Shown piece after piece: positions 61,078 to 64,000 of a DNA stretch of 64,000 nt. The stretch is taken from positions 62,001 to 126,000 of the forward strand of contig CAVPTL010000002.1 in the NCBI GenBank assembly GCA_963708725.1, given 5' to 3'. The first letter of the stretch is position 1; the number at the start of each line of letters is the position of its first letter. Below the pieces are notes generated by a model that had not been told where the DNA came from, did no database searches, and worked only from the letters and a program-made list of their open reading frames with translations. Both the position numbers and the translations under genes were made by a program. This DNA is from CAVPTL01 sp963708725. GTDB lineage: Bacteria; Actinomycetota; Thermoleophilia; Gaiellales; JAICJC01.

Positions 61078-62072
61078 GGGGCCCACCTGCGTTCCGGCAG
61101 GCGCCCGTCCCCAGACAGAGCGCCGGAACCGTTGCCCGCTCCGCGCTCGGCCCCGAACAGTTGGTCGTCACAGCGGCACTTCGTCAGCAGTACCAAGAGA
61201 TTCTGATACACCAGCGCGGCTCACGGCTGGGGCTCGATCCGGAAGAACTCCATGCTCACCGGGTGGCGATCCGCCGGGTCAGGGCCATGCTCAGCGCCAC
61301 ACGGTCGATGATCGACTACGAGGCCACCAAGCCCCTGCGTCGCCCACTCCGCCGAGCCACTCGAGCGCTCGCGGAAGTACGCGATCTCGACGCGATGTTG
61401 ACAGAGATTCGAAGGTGCAGCGCACAGCTCGGTGATGCTGAAGCGAGAGCCGGGGCCGACGGGCTGATCGACCTGCTTCGATCGCGCCGCTGGGACGCGC
61501 ACGAGCGGCTCTGCGCCGAACTTGCCCAACCCTGGTATCCCGAGCTGCTCGATGCTTTGCAGCGGTTCGTCGTTGCGATCCCGTTTACGGGCAGCGGTGC
61601 ACTCGCCGAAATCACCCTGGACCAGCACCGGCGGGCGGCGCGACACGTCTCCGACCTCTCTCGAGCGGACGGCCCCCGACTGCACCGCATCCGCAAGGCC
61701 GTCAAACGATCTCGCGCCGCAGCCGAGCTGGGCAGCGCCGCCGGCATCCCCGGATGTCGCTCCTACTCGATCGACGCCGCCAGGTTGCAGGACGCGCTGG
61801 GCGTTCACCAAGATGCGGTGTTCGCCATGACCACCCTCGAGGCGATCGGCACCTCGGGTTGCCAGCCGGCGATGGAAAGCGCGATCGTGGCGCTGGCAGA
61901 CAACCAGCAGCGACGGAAGGCGGACGCCCGCCGTATCACTCCCGAAGCCTGGCGGCGACTCGATCACGCTGCCGCCCTCATAGATCCCGGGCAGCGGGGC
62001 TGGGTGTGTCTGAGGAATCCCGGCGAATACTCGGACCCACGTCGAGTACGGGAAACTACCGACGGACTCTGA
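61074..62072 (+). CDS. CHAD-domain protein
   Basis: The 332-residue protein has the CHAD pattern of repeated conserved His with basic residues: HAHRVAIRRVRAMLSATRSMI, RALAEVRDLDAML and RLHRIRKAVKRSRAAAEL followed by ARLQDALGVHQDAV. CHAD domains bind inorganic polyphosphate. It is coupled to the Mg-ATPase gene by GTGA. A role in polyphosphate/Mg homeostasis is plausible but inferred. Confidence 0.9.
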   Translation: MRGPPAFRQAPVPRQSAGTVARSALGPEQLVVTAALRQQYQEILIHQRGSRLGLDPEELHAHRVAIRRVRAMLSATRSMIDYEATKPLRRPLRRATRALAEVRDLDAMLTEIRRCSAQLGDAEARAGADGLIDLLRSRRWDAHERLCAELAQPWYPELLDALQRFVVAIPFTGSGALAEITLDQHRRAARHVSDLSRADGPRLHRIRKAVKRSRAAAELGSAAGIPGCRSYSIDAARLQDALGVHQDAVFAMTTLEAIGTSGCQPAMESAIVALADNQQRRKADARRITPEAWRRLDHAAALIDPGQRGWVCLRNPGEYSDPRRVRETTDGL

Positions 62073-62177
62073 GGGCGGCTACTGATGCTTCCACAAGCGC
62101 AGCTGGCGATCGTAGAAGCGACATGTACAACGCTCGGAAAGGAGGGTGTCATCTCGACTGCAACTCTGGTACCGGCG

Positions 62178-62210
62178 CCCCCGGCCAACCGGGCCGGCGC
62201 TTGCCGGGGG
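62178..62210. other. GC-rich hairpin in the gap after the CHAD gene
   Basis: CCCCCGGC (62178-62185) and GCCGGGGG (62203-62210) form an 8-base stem with a 17-base loop that can fold further. No T-tract follows. It could act as a terminator-like or RNA element in the 234-base gap. No other gene-like feature is seen there. Confidence 0.3.
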
Positions 62211-62306
62211 GATGGTGTTCGCCGTTCGGGTGCGACCGTCAGCATGCTGGTGATCCATGAGCGGAAGGCAGGCAGGCGTTGGATGCGTGGGTAGAAGGAG
62301 TCGTTC

Positions 62307-62597
62307 GTGGCGTACGCAGTGGGTGAGGACTCAGAGAGCGCTGAGGAGCGTCGTGCGATGGCAGACGTGTACAGGGCGATGGACAAGTTGGGGTGCGAGA
62401 TCACGAGCGTGACCCGGGATCTGGGATCGGCGGAGTGGTGGCACGCACAATGGCGGGTCAGGGATCGCCGGGTGCGGTCGCGCGTGTTTGGTGCGGCGGG
62501 TGAGACGGAGTTGGCCGCGGCTCGTGCCGCACTAGTAAACGCGGAGTCTGCGTGTGCGACCCATGAGGAGGGGCGCAGTGAGTACGACAGAGTCTGA
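62307..62597 (+). CDS. Small hypothetical protein
   Basis: The 96-residue protein is acidic and helical with a beta segment WWHAQWRVRDRRVRSRVFGA. It starts with GTG, GAAGGAG lies 7 bases upstream, and its end overlaps the DUF2252 gene by 20 bases. It is probably co-expressed with that gene. No family is recognised. Confidence 0.6.
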   Translation: MAYAVGEDSESAEERRAMADVYRAMDKLGCEITSVTRDLGSAEWWHAQWRVRDRRVRSRVFGAAGETELAAARAALVNAESACATHEEGRSEYDRV

Positions 62598-64000
62598 TGC
62601 GGGGTCAAGCGGTGTGGTGAAGCTGGCGGCGAAGGGTGGGCGGACGCGGGCGCCGGAGCAGTTGGAGGTGCCGCATTTGAGTGTGGCGGAGCGCGCTGCG
62701 CGGGGTCGGGCTGCGCGGGCGCAGGTGCCGCGTTCGAGCCATGCGGACTACGCCTCGGCGACGCAGAGGTCGGATCCGGTGGAGTTGTTGCAGTCGCAGG
62801 CTGCGTCGCGCGTGCCTGAGCTGGTACCGATTCGGTATGGGCGGATGCTGGTGTCGCCGTTCACGTTCTACCGTGGGGCGGCGCTCTTGATGGCGTCGGA
62901 TCTGGCGTCGACCCCAGATTCGGGGTTGCGGGCCCAGTTGTGTGGGGACGCGCATCTTTCGAACTTCGGGGTGTTCGCGTCACCGGATCGACGGTTGGTG
63001 TTCGATCTCAACGACTTCGACGAGACGCTTCCGGGACCGTGGGAGTGGGATGTGAAGCGGTTGGCTGTGAGCTTTGAGGTGGCTGGTCGCGAAAACGGTT
63101 ACTCGACCAAGGAACGCAAGTCGATCGTGCGGGAGACGGTCAGGGCGTATCGCGAGGCCATGCGCCAGTTCGCGGGGATGCGGGCGTTGGATGTGTGGTA
63201 TTCGCGGTTGGATATCGATGAGCTGGCGGCTGAGCTGCAAAGCCAGATGAAGAAGAAGATGACCAAGCGCCTCGACAGGACGCTTGCCAAGGCTCGCACG
63301 CGTGACAGCATGACCGCGTTTTCCAAGCTGACTCAGATGGTTGACGGCGAGCCGCAGATCGTGTCTGACCCGCCGTTGATCGAACGTGTGCATGACCTGG
63401 CGCCTGGGCACGAGGCGGAACAAGTGGAGAAGGCGCTACACGCGCTCTTGCGGGGGTACCGACGGACCCTTCAAACCGATCGTCGGATCTTGCTCGAGGA
63501 GTTTCGGATGGTCGATATTGCTCGCAAGGTGGTGGGCGTCGGGAGTGTCGGCACGCGTGCCTGGATTGTGTTGATGATGGGCCGAGACGAGCAAGACCCG
63601 CTGTTTTTGCAGTTCAAGGAGGCGCAAGCCTCGGTGCTCGAGGAGTTCACGGGCAAGAGTGAGTTCGGAAATCACGGCGAGCGGGTTGTTGCCGGCCAGC
63701 ATTTGATGCAGGCGTCGAGTGACATCTTCTTGGGCTGGCTTCATGTCGAGCGGGGTCTCGACGAGCGGCCGAGAGATTTCTATGGTCGTCAGTTGAAGGA
63801 CTGGAAGGGCTCGTTCGACACCGAGGGGGCGCTGACGAAGGGCGTGGCGCTCTACGGCCGAGCGTGCGGTTGGACGCTTGCTCGCGCCCACGCCCGTTCC
63901 GGGGATCGGATCGCGATCGCCTCATACCTCGGCGGAAGTGACGTGTTTGACCGTGCGATCGCTGAGTTCGCCGGGGTGTACGCCGATCAGAACGAGCTTG
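62578..64000 (+). CDS. DUF2252 protein, 3' end beyond window
   Basis: From the GTG at 62578, preceded by GAGGAGGGG, the frame stays open to the window edge (474 codons). It has the DUF2252 kinase-like pattern: LCGDAHLSNFGVFASPDRRL, FDLNDFDETLPGPWEWDVKRL, VVGVGSVGTRAWIVLM, QFKEAQASVLEEF and YGRACGWTLARAHARSGD, ending FAGVYADQNEL. GDAHLSNFG and DFD resemble the catalytic and metal loops of aminoglycoside-phosphotransferase-like folds, but no substrate is known. The family is normally about 430-480 residues, so little is missing. Confidence 0.93.
   Translation, partial: MSTTESDAGSSGVVKLAAKGGRTRAPEQLEVPHLSVAERAARGRAARAQVPRSSHADYASATQRSDPVELLQSQAASRVPELVPIRYGRMLVSPFTFYRGAALLMASDLASTPDSGLRAQLCGDAHLSNFGVFASPDRRLVFDLNDFDETLPGPWEWDVKRLAVSFEVAGRENGYSTKERKSIVRETVRAYREAMRQFAGMRALDVWYSRLDIDELAAELQSQMKKKMTKRLDRTLAKARTRDSMTAFSKLTQMVDGEPQIVSDPPLIERVHDLAPGHEAEQVEKALHALLRGYRRTLQTDRRILLEEFRMVDIARKVVGVGSVGTRAWIVLMMGRDEQDPLFLQFKEAQASVLEEFTGKSEFGNHGERVVAGQHLMQASSDIFLGWLHVERGLDERPRDFYGRQLKDWKGSFDTEGALTKGVALYGRACGWTLARAHARSGDRIAIASYLGGSDVFDRAIAEFAGVYADQNEL

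Noticed and set aside
62085..62294. A 69-codon plus-strand frame in the gap after the CHAD gene
   Set aside because: No ribosome binding site, no family match and a GC hairpin across it. Treated as non-coding.
61964..62608. A 214-codon minus-strand frame
   Set aside because: It is Ser/Arg/Ala-rich shadow sequence, partly antisense to the CHAD gene, with no family resemblance.

Overview
This 64 kb window is high-GC bacterial chromosome of actinobacterial character. The evidence is the strong G/C third-position bias, frequent GTG starts, many ATGA/GTGA start-stop overlaps, iron-box-like sites, a DevS/DevR-like sensor pair, an ADI pathway and several universal stress proteins. The mix of secreted beta-propellers, a cyclase-ATPase giant, DUF2252 and CHAD proteins suits Thermoleophilia (Solirubrobacterales-like), but that placement is inference. 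I see no rRNA, tRNA, CRISPR array, phage module or insertion sequence. No stretch above 300 bases lacks a gene.

Region 1 (1-21.4 kb) is a mosaic of short units. It holds a TPR fragment, two secreted propellers, an OmpR-type two-component system, an esterase, a large arylsulfatase, a cyclase/AAA/TPR/solute-binding-protein fusion, an ABC exporter, a MarR-DHA2 efflux unit, a MOSC protein and a GH3 enzyme. Five copies of a 31-39 bp palindrome sit at gene ends here and nowhere further right. In three cases the palindrome supplies the stop codon of the neighbouring gene, and in one it supplies a start codon.

Region 2 (21.4-35.3 kb) is metabolic and accessory: a winged-helix protein, an ArsR-AHSA1-DUF1059 operon with an operator over its start codon, a DHFR-like reductase, a methyltransferase, a secreted ASH-domain/Fn3 pair, a flavin monooxygenase, a nitroreductase, a peptidase E homologue, an EfeU iron permease behind two iron-box-like sites, and an alpha/beta hydrolase that has lost its catalytic Ser and His.

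Region 3 (35.3-43.5 kb) is an arginine deiminase operon (antiporter, arcA, arcB, arcC) followed by a universal stress protein, then a VIT-family transporter and an OmpR-type two-component system.

Region 4 (43.6-47.7 kb) is a tightly coupled redox operon: secreted Thr/Pro-rich protein, ApbE flavin transferase, ferric-reductase-like heme protein, NuoF-like flavo-iron-sulfur protein, [3Fe-4S] ferredoxin and a cytochrome b-like protein. No FMN-binding target protein is present, so the flavin acceptor is unknown. This is the best candidate here for an under-described system.

Region 5 (47.7-64 kb) looks like a stress/hypoxia island: chromate transporter, cupredoxin-like protein, flavodoxin, two-propeller protein, four universal stress proteins, a GAF-GAF histidine kinase with a DevR-like regulator, a diheme cytochrome c, an MgtA-type P-ATPase, a CHAD protein and a DUF2252 protein that runs off the window edge.
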